From Ariolimax columbianus (lineage: Eukaryota; Mollusca; Gastropoda; Stylommatophora; Arionidae): a stretch of DNA of 64,000 nt. Shown here piece by piece: positions 10,270-23,586 of the stretch; within the stretch, counting starts at the first letter, position 1, and each line of letters begins with the position of its first letter. The stretch spans positions 23,702,752 through 23,766,751 of the forward strand of contig JAVGWX010000025.1 in NCBI GenBank assembly GCA_036924085.1, in the 5' to 3' direction. The position numbers and the translations under genes were made by a program. The notes under the pieces are model-generated. The model did no database searches and was not told the origin of the DNA. It saw only the letters and a list, made by a program, of their open reading frames with translations.

Positions 10270-12802
10270 TATGTGGATAAGTTAAAAGCTTTTCCACTGA
10301 CTTTCAAGTAATTTTACTGACAAGAAAAACTAATGTTTCTAAAATTAAAATTAAACATGATTTGAAAAAAGTTGCAGATCATAAGTATAGACAATTTTCA
10401 GCCGTTTGAAATGTATTTCAATTTTAACGCACTAATTATGTGGATAAGTTAAAAGCATTTCCACTGACTTTCAAGTAAATTTACTGACAAGAAAAACTAA
10501 TGTTTCTGAAATCAAAATTGAGTAGAAGGCGATTTAAAAAAAATTGCACTTCATAAGTTTAGACAATTTTCAGCCGTTTGAAATGTATTGCAATTTAAAC
10601 GCACTAATTATGTGGATAAGTTAAAAGCATTTCCATTGACTTTCAAGTAATTTTACTGACAAGAAAAACTAATGTTTCTAAAATTAAAATTAAACACGAT
10701 TTGAAAAAAGTTGCAGATCATAAGTATAGACAATTTTCAGCCGTTTGAAATGTATTTCAATTTTAACGCACTAATTATGTGGATAAGTTAAAAGCATTTC
10801 CACTGACTTTCAAGTAATTTTACTGACAAGAAAAACTAACGTTTCTGAAATCAAAATTGAGTAAAAGGCGATTGAAAAAAATTGCACATCATAAGTTTAG
10901 ACAATTTTCAGCCGTTTGAAATGTATTTCAATTTTAACGCACTAATTATGTGGATAAGTTAAAAGCATTTCCATTGACTTTCAAGTATATTTACTGACAA
11001 GAAAAACTAATGTTTCTAAAATTAAAATTAAACACGATTTGAAAAAAGTTGCAGATCATAAGTATGAACAATTTTCAGCCGTTTGAAATGTATTTCAATT
11101 TTAACGCACTAATTATGTGGATAAGTTAAAAGCATTTCCACTGACTTTCAAGTAATTTTACTGACAAGAAAAACTAATGTTTCTGAAATCAAAATTGAGT
11201 AGAAGCCGATTTCAAAAAATTGCACATCATAAGTTTAGACAATTTTCAGCCGTTTGAAATGTATTGCAATTTAAACGCACTAATTATGTGCATAGGTTAA
11301 AAGCATTTCCACAGACTTTCAAGTAATTTTACTGACAAGAAAAACTAATGTTTCTAAAATTTAAATTAAACACGATTTGAAAAAAAGTTGCAGATCATGT
11401 TTAGACAATTTTCAGCCGTTAGAAATGTATTGCACTTTTAACGCACTAATTATGTGGATAAGTTAAAAGCATTTCCACTGACTTTCAAGTAATTTTACTG
11501 ACAAGAAAAACTAATGTTTCTAAAATTAAAATTAAACACGATTTGAAAAAAAGTTGCAGATCATAAGTATAGACAATTTTCAGCAGTTTGAAATGTATTT
11601 CAATTTTAACGCACTAATTATGTGGATAAGTTAAAAGCATTTCCACTGACTTTTAAGTAATTTTACTGACAAGAAAAACTAATGTTTCTGAAATCAAAAT
11701 TGAGTAGAAGGCGAGTTGAAAAGAATTGCAGATCATAAGTTTAGACTATTTTCAGCACTTTGACATGTATTGCAATTTTAACGCACTAATTATGTGGATA
11801 AGTTAAAAGCATTTCCACAGACATACAAGTAATTTTACTGACTAGAAAAACCAATGTTTTTAAAATTAAAATTAAGTAGAAGGCGATTTGAAAAAAAAGT
11901 GACAGATCATAAGTTTAGACAATTTTCAGCCGTTTGAAATGTATTGCAATTTAAACGCACTAATTATGTGGATAAGTTAAAAGCATTTCCACTGACTTTC
12001 AAGTAATTTTACTGACAAGAAAAACTAATGTTTCTAAAATTAAAATTAAACACGATTTGAAAAAAGTTGCAGATCATAAGTATAGACAATTTTCAGCCCT
12101 TTGAAATGTATTTCAATTTTAACGCACTAATTATGTGGATAAGTTAAAAGCATTTCCACTGACTTTCAAGTAAATTTACTGACAAGAAAAACTATTGTTT
12201 CTGAAATCAAAATTGAGTAGAAGGCGATTTAAAAAACATTGCACATCATAAGTTTAGACAATTTTCAGCCGTTTGAAATGTATTTCAATTTTAACGCACT
12301 AATTATGTGGATAAGTTAAAAGCATTTCCATCGACTTTCAAGTATATTTACTGACAAGAAAAACTAATGTTTCTAAAATTTAAATTAAACACGATTTGAA
12401 AAAAGTTGCAGATCATAAGTATGGACAATTTTCAGCCGTTTGAAATGTATTTCAATTTTAACGCACTAATTATGTGGATAAGTTAAAAGCATTTCCACTG
12501 ACTTTCAAGTAATTTTACTGACAAGAAAAACTAATGTTTCTAAAATTAAAATTAAACATGATTTGAAAAAAAGTTGCAGTATAGAAAATTTTCAGCCGTT
12601 TGAAATGTATTTCAATTTTAACACCTAATTATGTGGATAAGTTAAAAGCATTTCCACTGACTTTCAAGTAATTTTACTGACAAGAAAAACTAATATTTCT
12701 GAAATTAAAATTGAGTAGAAGGCGATTTGAAAAAAAGTTGCAGATCATAAGTTTAGACAATTTTCAGCCGTTAGAAATGTATTCTACTTTTAACGCACTA
12801 AT
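10270..12802 (+). repeat. 15-monomer HOR derivative, second copy (2533 bp)
   Basis: Same monomer order as 5380-7913, one base shorter overall. It begins with AAGCTTTTCC and holds the five-monomer variant insert (about 11,114-11,964). Its final monomer has the private variant GTATTCTAC. That variant is shared with the end of the following 1344-bp unit (around 14,127) but absent from earlier units, so the two rightmost units of this block share a recent history. Confidence 0.9.
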
Positions 12803-14146
12803 TATGTGGATAAGTTAAAAGCTTTTCCACTGACTTTCAAGTAATTTTACTGACAAGAAAAACTAATGTTTCTAAAATTAAAATTAAACATGATTTAAAA
12901 AAAGTTGCAAATCATAAGTATAGACAATTTTCAGCCGTTTGAAATGTATTGCAATTTAAACGCACTAATTATGTGGATAAGTTAAAAGCATTTCCATTGA
13001 CTTTCAAGTAATTTTACTGACAAGAAAAACTAATGTTTCTAAAATTAAAATTAAACACGATTTGAAAAAAGTTGCAGATCATAAGTATAGACAATTTTCA
13101 GCCCTTTGAAATGTATTTCAATTTTAACGCACTAATTATGTGGATAAGTTAAAAGCATTTCCACTGACTTTCAAGTAAATTTACTGACAAGAAAAACTAA
13201 TGTTTCTGAAATCAAAATTGAGTAGAAGGCGATTTAAAAAACATTGCACATCATAAGTTTAGACAATTTTCAGCCGTTTGAAATGTATTGCAATTTAAAC
13301 GCACTAATTATGTGGATAAGTTAAAAGCATTTCCATTGACTTTCAAGTAATTTTACTGACAAGAAAAACTAATGTTTCTAAAATTAAAATTAAACACGAT
13401 TTGAAAAAAGTTGCAGATCATAAGTATAGACAATTTTCAGCCGTTTGAAATGTATTTCAATTTTAACGCACTAATTATGTGGATAAGTTAAAAGCATTTC
13501 CACTGACTTTCAAGTAATTTTACTGACAAGAAAAACTAACGTTTCTGAAATCAAAATTGAGTAGAAGGCGATTTAAAAAAAATTGCACATCATAAGTTTA
13601 GACAATTTTCAGCCGTTTGAAATGTATTTCAATTTTAACGCACTAATTATGTGGATAAGTTAAAAGCATTTCCATTGACTTTCAAGTATATTTACTGACA
13701 AGAAAAACTAATGTTTCTAAAATTTAAATTAAACACGATTTGAAAAAAGTTGCAGATCATAAGTATGGACAATTTTCAGCCGTTTGAAATGTATTTCAAT
13801 TTTAACGCACTAATTATGTGGATAAGTTAAAAGCATTTCCACTGACTTTCAAGTAATTTTACTGACAAGAAAAACTAATGTTTCTAAAATTAAAATTAAA
13901 CATGATTTGAAAAAAAGTTGCAGTATAGAAAATTTTCAGCCGTTTGAAATGTATTTCAATTTTAACACCTAATTATGTGGATAAGTTAAAAGCATTTCCA
14001 CTGACTTTCAAGTAATTTTACTGACAAGAAAAACTAATATTTCTGAAATTAAAATTGAGTAGAAGGCGATTTGAAAAAAAGTTGCAGATCATAAGTTTAG
14101 ACAATTTTCAGCCGTTAGAAATGTATTCTACTTTTAACGCACTAAT
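12803..14146 (+). repeat. 8-monomer HOR, copy 3 (1344 bp)
   Basis: Same length as the units at 1 and 1345 and again opening with AAGCTTTTCC. It closes with the GTATTCTAC variant. One more AAGCTTTTCC monomer starts at 14,147, and I see none to the right of it. The HOR family of the left block therefore ends here. Confidence 0.9.
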
Positions 14147-14342
14147 TATGTGGATAAGTTAAAAGCTTTTCCACTGACTTTCAAGTAATTTTACTGACAA
14201 GAAAAACTAATGTTTCTAAAATTAAAATTAAACATGATTTAAAAAAAGTTGCAGATCATAAGTATAGACAATTTTCAGCCGTTTGAAATGTATTGCAATT
14301 TAAACGCACTAATTATGTGGATAAGTTAAAAGCATTTCCATT
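14147..14342 (+). repeat. Boundary between two HOR domains
   Basis: This is the last monomer carrying AAGCTTTTCC and the beginning of the next one. To the left the 8-/15-mer HOR rules; to the right a 5401-bp unit starts. The change happens without any loss of monomer phase and without foreign DNA, so it is a homogenisation boundary inside one array. Confidence 0.75.
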
Positions 14343-16497
14343 GACTTTCAAGTAATTTTACTGACAAGAAAAACTAATGTTTCTAAAATTAAAATTAAAC
14401 ACGATTTGAAAAAAGTTGCAGATCATAAGTATAGACAATTTTAAGCCGTTTGAAATGTATTTCAATTTTAACGCACTAATTATGTGGATAAGTTAAAAGC
14501 ATTTCCACTGACTTTCAAGTAAATTTACTGACAAGAAAAACTAATGTTTCTGAAATCAAAATTGAGTAGAAGGCGATTTTAAAAAAATTGCACATCATAA
14601 GTTTAGACAATTTTCAGCCGTTTGAAATGTATTGCAATTTAAACGCACTAATTATGTGGATAAGTTAAAAGCATTTCCATTGACTTTCAAATAATTTTAC
14701 TGACAAGAAAAACTAATGTTTCTAAAATTAAAATTAAACACGATTTGAAAAAAGTTGCAGATCATAAGTATAGACAATTTTCAGCCGTTTGAAATGTATT
14801 TCAATTTTAACGCACTAATTATGTGGATAAGTTAAAAGCATTTCCACTGACTTTCAAGTAATTTTACTGACAAGAAAAACTAATGTTTCTGAAATCAAAA
14901 TTGAGTAGAAGGCGATTTAAAAAAAATTGCATATCATAAGTTTAGATAATTTTCAGCCGTTTGAAATGTATTTCAATTTTAACGCACTAATTATGTGGAT
15001 AAGTTAAAAGCATTTCCATTGACTTTCAAGTATATTTACTGACAAGAAAAACTAATGTTTCTAAAATTAAAATTAAACACGATTTGAAAAAAGTTGCAGA
15101 TCATAAGTATGGACAATTTTCAGCCGTTTGAAATGTATTTCAATTTTAACGCACTAATTATGTGGATAAGTTAAAAGCATTTCCACTGACTTTCAAGTAA
15201 TTTTACTGACAAGAAAAACTAATGTTTCTAAAATTAAAATTAAACATGATTTGAAAAAAAGTTGCAGTATAGAAAATTTTCAGCCGTTTGAAATGTATTT
15301 CAATTTTAACGCACTAATTATGTGGATAAGTTAAAAGCATTTCCACTGACTTTCAAGTAATTTTACTGACAAGAAAAACTAATGTTTCTGAAATTAAAAT
15401 TGAGTAGAAGGCGATTTGAAAAAAAGTTGTAGATCATAAGTTTAGATAATTTTCAGCCGTTAGAAATGTATTGCAGTTTTAACGCACTAATTATGTGGAT
15501 AAGTTAAAAGCATTTCCATTGACTTTCAAGTAATTTTACTGACAAGAAAAACTAATGTTTCTAAAATTAAAATTGAACACGATTTGAAAAAAAGTTGCAG
15601 ATCATAAGTATAGACAATTTTCAGCCGTTTGAAATGTATTTCAATTTTAACGCACTAATTATGTGCATAAGTTAAAAGCATTTCCACTGACTTTTAAGTA
15701 ATTTTACTGACAAGAAAAACTAATGTTTCTGAAATCAAAATTGAGTAGAAGGCGAGTTGAAAAGAATTGCAGATCATAAGTTTAGACTATTTTCAGCACT
15801 TTGACATGTATTGCAATTTTAACGCACTAATTATGTGGATAAGTTAAAAGCATTTCCATTGACTTTCAAGTAATTTTACTGACAAGAAAAACTAATGTTT
15901 CTAAAATTAAAATTAAACACGATTTGAAAAAAGTTGCAGATCATAAGTATAGACAATTTTCAGCCGTTTGAAATGTATTTCAATTTTAACGCACTAATTA
16001 TGTGGATAAGTTAAAAGCATTTCCACTGACTTTCAAGTAATTTTACTGACAAGAAAAACTAATGTTTCTGAAATCAAAATTGAGTAGAAGGCGATTTAAA
16101 AAAAATTGCACATCATAAGTTTAGACAATTTTCAGCCGTTTGAAATGTATTTCAATTTTAACGCACTAATTATGTGGATAAGTTAAAAGCATTTCCATTG
16201 ACTTTCAAGTATATTTACTGACAAGAAAAACTAATGTTTCTAAAATTAAAATTAAACACGATTTGAAAAAAGTTGCAGATCATAAGTATGGACAATTTTC
16301 AGCCGTTTGAAATGTATTTCAATTTTAACGCACTAATTATGTGGATAAGTTAAAAGCATTTCCACTGACTTTCAAGTAATTTTACTGACAAGAAAAACTA
16401 ATGTTTCTAAAATTAAAATTAAATATAATTTGAAAAAAAGTTGCAGTATAGAAAATTTTCAGCCGTTTGAAATGTATTTCAATTTTAACGCACTAAT

Positions 16498-17513
16498 TAT
16501 GTGGATAAGTTAAAAGCATTTCCACTGACTTTCAAGTAATTTTACTGACAAGAAAAACTAATGTTTCTAAAATTAAAATTGAACACGATTTGAAAAAAAG
16601 TTGCAGATCATAAGTATAGACAATTTTCAGCCGTTTGAAATGTATTTCAATTTTAACGCACTAATTATGTGCATAAATTAAAAGCAGTTCCACTGACTTT
16701 TAAGTAATTTTACTGACAAGAAAAACTAATGTTTCTGAAATCAAAATTGAGTAGAAGGCGAGTTGAAAAGAATTGCAGATCATAAGTTTAGACTATTTTC
16801 AGCACTTTGACATGTATTGCAATTTTAACGCACTAATTATGTGGATAAGTTAAAAGCATTTCCACAGACATACAAGTAATTTTACTGACTAGAAAAACCA
16901 ATGTTTTTAAAATTAAAATTGAGTAGAAGGCGATTTGAAAAAAAAGTGACAGATCATAAGTTTAGACAATTTTCAGCCGTTTGAAATGTATTGCAATTTA
17001 AACGCACTAATTATGTGGATGTTAAAAGCATTTCCATTGACTTTCAAGTAATTTTACTGACAAGAAAAACTAATGTTTCTAAAATTAAAATTAAACACGA
17101 TTTGAAAAAAGTTGCAGATCATAAGTATAGACAATTTTCAGCCCTTTGAAATGTATTTCAATTTTAACGTACTAATTATGTGGATAAGTTAAAAGCATTT
17201 CCACTGACTTTCAAGTAATTTTACTGACAAGAAAAACTAATGTTTCTGAAATCAAAATTGAGTAGAAGGCGATTTCAAAAAATTGCACATCATAAGTTTA
17301 GACAATTTTCAGCCCTTTGAAATGTATTGCAATTTAAACGCACTAATTATGTGCATAGGTTAAAAGCATTTCCACAGACTTTCAAGTAATTTTACTGACA
17401 AGAAAAACTAATGTTTCTAAAATTTAAATTAAACACGATTTGAAAAAAAGTTGCAGATCATGTTTAGACAATTTTCAGCCGTTAGAAATGTATTGCACTT
17501 TTAACGCACTAAT
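16498..17513 (+). repeat. Six-monomer cassette, copy 1 (1016 bp)
   Basis: Ordered monomers: one with AATTGAACACG, one with GACTATTTTCAGCACTTTG, one with CATACAAG and GTGACAG, one with GGATGTTAAAAG (a 2-bp deletion of AA), one with CGTACTAATT, and one with TGCATAGG ending in GTTAGAAATG. Lengths in the better copies are 168, 172, 174, 165, 171 and 166 bp. The distance from the G of GAAC to the start of the GGATGTT monomer is 431 bp in all seven copies, so the cassette moves as a rigid block. Confidence 0.9.
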
Positions 17514-18185
17514 TATGTGGATAAGTTAAAAGCATTTCCACTGACTTTCAAGTAATTTTACTGACAAGAAAAACTAATGTTTCTGAAATCAAAATTGAGT
17601 AGAAGGCGATTTAAAAAAAATTGCACATCATAAGTTTAGACAATTTTCAGCCGTTTGAAATGTATTTCAATTTTAACGCACTAATTATGTGGATAAGTTA
17701 AAAGCATTTCCATTGACTTTCAAGTATATTTACTGACAAGAAAAACTAATGTTTCTAAAATTAAAATTAAACACGATTTGAAAAAAGTTGCAGATCATAA
17801 GTATGGACAATTTTCAGCCGTTTGAAATGTATTTCAATTTTAACGCACTAATTATGTGGATAAGTTAAAAGCATTTCCACTGACTTTCAAGTAATTTTAC
17901 TGACAAGAAAAACTAATGTTTCTAAAATTAAAATTAAACATGATTTGAAAAAAAGTTGCAGTATAGAAAATTTTCAGCCGTTTGAAATGTATTTCAATTT
18001 TAACGCACTAATTATGTGGATAAGTTAAAAGCATTTCCACTGACTTTCAAGTAATTTTACTGACAAGAAAAACTAATGTTTCTGAAATTAAAATTGAGTA
18101 GAAGGCGATTTGAAAAAAAGTTGCAGATCATAAGTTTAGACAATTTTCAGCCGTTAGAAATGTATTGCAGTTTTAACGCACTAAT

Positions 18186-19201
18186 TATGTGGATAAGTTA
18201 AAAGCATTTCCATTGACTTTCAAGTAATTTTACTGACAAGAAAAACTAATGTTTCTAAAATTAAAATTGAACACGATTTGAAAAAAAGTTGCAGATCATA
18301 AGTATAGACAATTTTCAGCCGTTTGAAATGTATTTCAATTTTAACGCACTAATTATGTGCATAAATTAAAAGCAGTTCCACTGACTTTTAAGTAATTTTA
18401 CTGACAAGAAAAACTAATGTTTCTGAAATCAAAATTGAGTAGAAGGCGAGTTGAAAAGAATTGCAGATCATAAGTTTAGACTATTTTCAGCACTTTGACA
18501 TGTATTGCAATTTTAACGCACTAATTATGTGGATAAGTTAAAAGCATTTCCACAGACATACAAGTAATTTTACTGACTAGAAAAACCAATGTTTTTAAAA
18601 TTAAAATTGAGTAGAAGGCGATTTGAAAAAAAAGTGACAGATCATAAGTTTAGACAATTTTCAGCCATTTGAAATGTATTGCAATTTAAACGCACTAATT
18701 ATGTGGATGTTAAAAGCATTTCCATTGACTTTCAAGTAATTTTACTGACAAGAAAAACTAATGTTTCTAAAATTAAAATTAAACACGATTTGAAAAAAGT
18801 TGCAGATCATAAGTATAGACAATTTTCAGCCCTTTGAAATGTATTTCAATTTTAACGTACTAATTATGTGGATAAGTTAAAAGCATTTCCACTGACTTTC
18901 AAGTAATTTTACTGACAAGAAAAACTAATGTTTCTGAAATCAAAATTGAGTAGAAGGCGATTTCAAAAAATTGCACATCATAAGTTTAGACAATTTTCAG
19001 CCATTTGAAATGTATTGCAATTTAAACGCACTAATTATGTGCATAGGTTAAAAGCATTTCCACAGACTTTCAAGTAATTTTACTGACAAGAAAAACTAAT
19101 GTTTCTAAAATTTAAATTAAACACGATTTGAAAAAAAGTTGCAGATCATGTTTAGACAATTTTCAGCCGTTAGAAATGTATTGCACTTTTAACGCACTAA
19201 T
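18186..19201 (+). repeat. Six-monomer cassette, copy 2 (1016 bp)
   Basis: Exactly 1688 bp (ten monomers) after copy 1 and with the same six monomers. Monomers start at 18,186, 18,354, 18,526, 18,700, 18,865 and 19,036. The private variant CAGCCATTTG precedes the GGATGTT monomer here and in its 5401-bp partner at 23,587, but not in copies 1 or 3. Confidence 0.9.
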
Positions 19202-21898
19202 TATGTGGATAAGTTAAAAGCATTTCCACTGACTTTCAAGTAATTTTACTGACAAGAAAAACTAATGTTTCTGAAATCAAAATGGAGTAGAAGGCGATTT
19301 AAAAAAAATTGCACATCATAAGTTTAGACAATTTTCAGCCGTTTGAAATGTATTGCACTTTTAACGCACTAATTATGTGGATAAGTTAAAAGCATTTCCA
19401 CTGACTTTCAAGTAATTTTACTGACAAGAAAAACTAATGTTTCTAAAATTAAAATTAAACATGATTTGAAAAAAAGTTGCAGATCATAAGTATAGACAAT
19501 TTTCAGCCGTTAGAAATGTATTGCACTTTTAACGCACTAATTATGTGCATAAGTTAAAAGTATTTCCACTGACTTTCAAGTAATTTTACTGACAAGAAAA
19601 ACCAATGTTTCTAAAATTAAAAGTGAGTAGAAGGCGATTTGAAAAAAAGTTCCAGCTCATAAGTTTAGACAATTTTCAGCCGTTTAAAATGTATTGCAAT
19701 TTAAACGCACTAATTATGTGGATAAGTTAAAAGCATTTCCCCAGACTTTCAAGTAATTTTACTGACAAGAAAAACTAATGTTTCTAAAATTAAAATTAAA
19801 CACGATTTGAAAAAAGTTGCAGATCATAAGTATAGACAATTTTCAGCCGTTTGAAATGTATTTCAATTTTAACGCACTAATTATGTGGATAAGTTAAAAG
19901 CATTTCCACTGACTTTCAAGTAAATTTACTGACAAGAAAAACTAATGTTTCTGAAATCAAAATTGAGTAGAAGGCGATTTAAAAAAAATTGCACATCATA
20001 AGTTTAGACAATTTTCAGCCGTTTGAAATGTATTGCAATTTAAACGCACTAATTATGTGGATAAGTTAAAAGCATTTCCATTGACTTTCAAATAATTTTA
20101 CTGACAAGAAAAACTAATGTTTCTAAAATTAAAATTAAACACGATTTGAAAAAAGTTGCAGATCATAAGTATAGACAATTTTCAGCCGTTTGAAATGTAT
20201 TTCAATTTTAACGCACTAATTATGTGGATAAGTTAAAAGCATTTCCACTGACTTTCAAGTAATTTTACTGACAAGAAAAACTAATGTTTCTGAAATCAAA
20301 ATTGAGTAGAAGGCGATTTAAAAAAAATTGCATATCATAAGTTTAGATAATTTTCAGCCGTTTGAAATGTATTTCAATTTTAACGCACTAATTATGTGGA
20401 TAAGTTAAAAGCATTTCCATTGACTTTCAAGTATATTTACTGACAAGAAAAACTAATGTTTCTAAAATTAAAATTAAACACGATTTGAAAAAAGTTGCAG
20501 ATCATAAGTATGGACAATTTTCAGCCGTTTGAAATGTATTTCAATTTTAACGCACTAATTATGTGGATAAGTTAAAAGCATTTCCACTGACTTTCAAGTA
20601 ATTTTACTGACAAGAAAAACTAATGTTTCTAAAATTAAAATTAAACATGATTTGAAAAAAAGTTGCAGTATAGAAAATTTTCAGCCGTTTGAAATGTATT
20701 TCAATTTTAACACACTAATTATGTGGATAAGTTAAAAGCATTTCCACTGACTTTCAAGTAATTTTACTGACAAGAAAAACTAATGTTTCTGAAATTAAAA
20801 TTGAGTAGAAGGCGATTTGAAAAAAAGTTGTAGATCATAAGTTTAGACAATTTTCAGCCGTTAGAAATGTATTGCAGTTTTAACGCACTAATTATGTGGA
20901 TAAGTTAAAAGCATTTCCATTGACTTTCAAGTAATTTTACTGACAAGAAAAACTAATGTTTCTAAAATTAAAATTGAACACGATTTGAAAAAAAGTTGCA
21001 GATCATAAGTATAGACAATTTTCAGCCGTTTGAAATGTATTTCAATTTTAACGCACTAATTATGTGCATAAGTTAAAAGCATTTCCACTGACTTTTAAGT
21101 AATTTTACTGACAAGAAAAACTAATGTTTCTGAAATCAAAATTGAGTAGAAGGCGAGTTGAAAAGAATTGCAGATCATAAGTTTAGACTATTTTCAGCAC
21201 TTTGACATGTATTGCAATTTTAACGCACTAATTATGTGGATAAGTTAAAAGCATTTCCATTGACTTTCAAGTAATTTTACTGACAAGAAAAACTAATGTT
21301 TCTAAAATTAAAATTAAACACGATTTGAAAAAAGTTGCAGATCATAAGTATAGACAATTTTCAGCCGTTTGAAATGTATTTCAATTTTAACGCACTAATT
21401 ATGTGGATAAGTTAAAAGCATTTCCACTGACTTTCAAGTAATTTTACTGACAAGAAAAACTAATGTTTCTGAAATCAAAATTGAGTAGAAGGCGATTTAA
21501 AAAAAATTGCACATCATAAGTTTAGACAATTTTCAGCCGTTTGAAATGTATTTCAATTTTAACGCACTAATTATGTGGATAAGTTAAAAGCATTTCCATT
21601 GACTTTCAAGTATATTTACTGACAAGAAAAACTAATGTTTCTAAAATTAAAATTAAACACGATTTGAAAAAAGTTGCAGATCATAAGTATGGACAATTTT
21701 CAGCCGTTTGAAATGTATTTCAATTTTAACGCACTAATTATGTGGATAAGTTAAAAGCATTTCCACTGACTTTCAAGTAATTTTACTGACAAGAAAAACT
21801 AATGTTTCTAAAATTAAAATTAAATATAATTTGAAAAAAAGTTGCAGTATAGAAAATTTTCAGCCGTTTGAAATGTATTTCAATTTTAACGCACTAAT

Positions 21899-22914
21899 TA
21901 TGTGGATAAGTTAAAAGCATTTCCACTGACTTTCAAGTAATTTTACTGACAAGAAAAACTAATGTTTCTAAAATTAAAATTGAACACGATTTGAAAAAAA
22001 GTTGCAGATCATAAGTATAGACAATTTTCAGCCGTTTGAAATGTATTTCAATTTTAACGCACTAATTATGTGCATAAATTAAAAGCAGTTCCACTGACTT
22101 TTAAGTAATTTTACTGACAAGAAAAACTAATGTTTCTGAAATCAAAATTGAGTAGAAGGCGAGTTGAAAAGAATTGCAGATCATAAGTTTAGACTATTTT
22201 CAGCACTTTGACATGTATTGCAATTTTAACGCACTAATTATGTGGATAAGTTAAAAGCATTTCCACAGACATACAAGTAATTTTACTGACTAGAAAAACC
22301 AATGTTTTTAAAATTAAAATTGAGTAGAAGGCGATTTGAAAAAAAAGTGACAGATCATAAGTTTAGACAATTTTCAGCCGTTTGAAATGTATTGCAATTT
22401 AAACGCACTAATTATGTGGATGTTAAAAGCATTTCCATTGACTTTCAAGTAATTTTACTGACAAGAAAAACTAATGTTTCTAAAATTAAAATTAAACACG
22501 ATTTGAAAAAAGTTGCAGATCATAAGTATAGACAATTTTCAGCCCTTTGAAATGTATTTCAATTTTAACGTACTAATTATGTAGATAAGTTAAAAGCATT
22601 TCCACTGACTTTCAAGTAATTTTACTGACAAGAAAAACTAATGTTTCTGAAATCAAAATTGAGTAGAAGGCGATTTCAAAAAATTGCACATCATAAGTTT
22701 AGACAATTTTCAGCCCTTTGAAATGTATTGCAATTTAAACGCACTAATTATGTGCATAGGTTAAAAGCATTTCCACAGACTTTCAAGTAATTTTACTGAC
22801 AAGAAAAACTAATGTTTCTAAAATTTAAATTAAACACGATTTGAAAAAAAGTTGCAGATCATGTTTAGACAATTTTCAGCCGTTAGAAATGTATTGCACT
22901 TTTAACGCACTAAT
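21899..22914 (+). repeat. Six-monomer cassette, copy 3 (1016 bp)
   Basis: The 5401-bp partner of cassette copy 1. It carries AATTGAACACG and, 431 bp on, the GGATGTTAAAAG monomer at 22,413. The fifth monomer has GTAGATAAG, a private substitution that removes the otherwise constant TGTGGATAA. Confidence 0.88.
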
Positions 22915-23586
22915 TATGTGGATAAGTTAAAAGCATTTCCACTGACTTTCAAGTAATTTTACTGACAAGAAAAACTAATGTTTCTGAAATCAAAATTGAG
23001 TAGAAGGCGATTTTTAAAAAATTGCACATCATAAGTTTAGACAATTTTCAGCCGTTTGAAATGTATTTCAATTTTAACGCACTAATTATGTGGATAAGTT
23101 AAAAGCATTTCCATTGACTTTCAAGTATATTTACTGACAAGAAAAACTAATGTTTCTAAAATTAAAATTAAACACGATTTGAAAAAAGTTGCAGATCATA
23201 AGTATGGACAATTTTCAGCCGTTTGAAATGTATTTCAATTTTAACGCACTAATTATGTGGATAAGTTAAAAGCATTTCCACTGACTTTCAAGTAATTTTA
23301 CTGACAAGAAAAACTAATGTTTCTAAAATTAAAATTAAACATGATTTGAAAAAAAGTTGCAGTATAGAAAATTTTCAGCCGTTTGAAATGTATTTCAATT
23401 TTAACGCACTAATTATGTGGATAAGTTAAAAGCATTTCCACTGACTTTCAAGTAATTTTACTGACAAGAAAAACTAATGTTTCTGAAATTAAAATTGAGT
23501 AGAAGGCGATTTGAAAAAAAGTTGCAGATCATAAGTTTAGACAATTTTCAGCCGTTAGAAATGTATTGCAGTTTTAACGCACTAAT

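Larger units (their letters stand above)
14343..19743 (+). repeat. 5401-bp tandem duplication, copy 1
   Basis: Private variants recur exactly 5401 bp later: CAAATAATTTT (about 14,689 and 20,090), TTGCATATCAT (14,929 and 20,330), AAATATAATTTG (about 16,424 and 21,825), and the two GGATGTTAAAAG monomers (17,012 and 18,700 against 22,413 and 24,101). Differences are few, for example a one-base change TTTTAAGCC against TTTTCAGCC near 14,442. The unit is a mosaic of about 32 monomers and contains two copies of a 1016-bp cassette. The ends are placed where the two copies stop matching and could be off by tens of bases. Confidence 0.9.
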
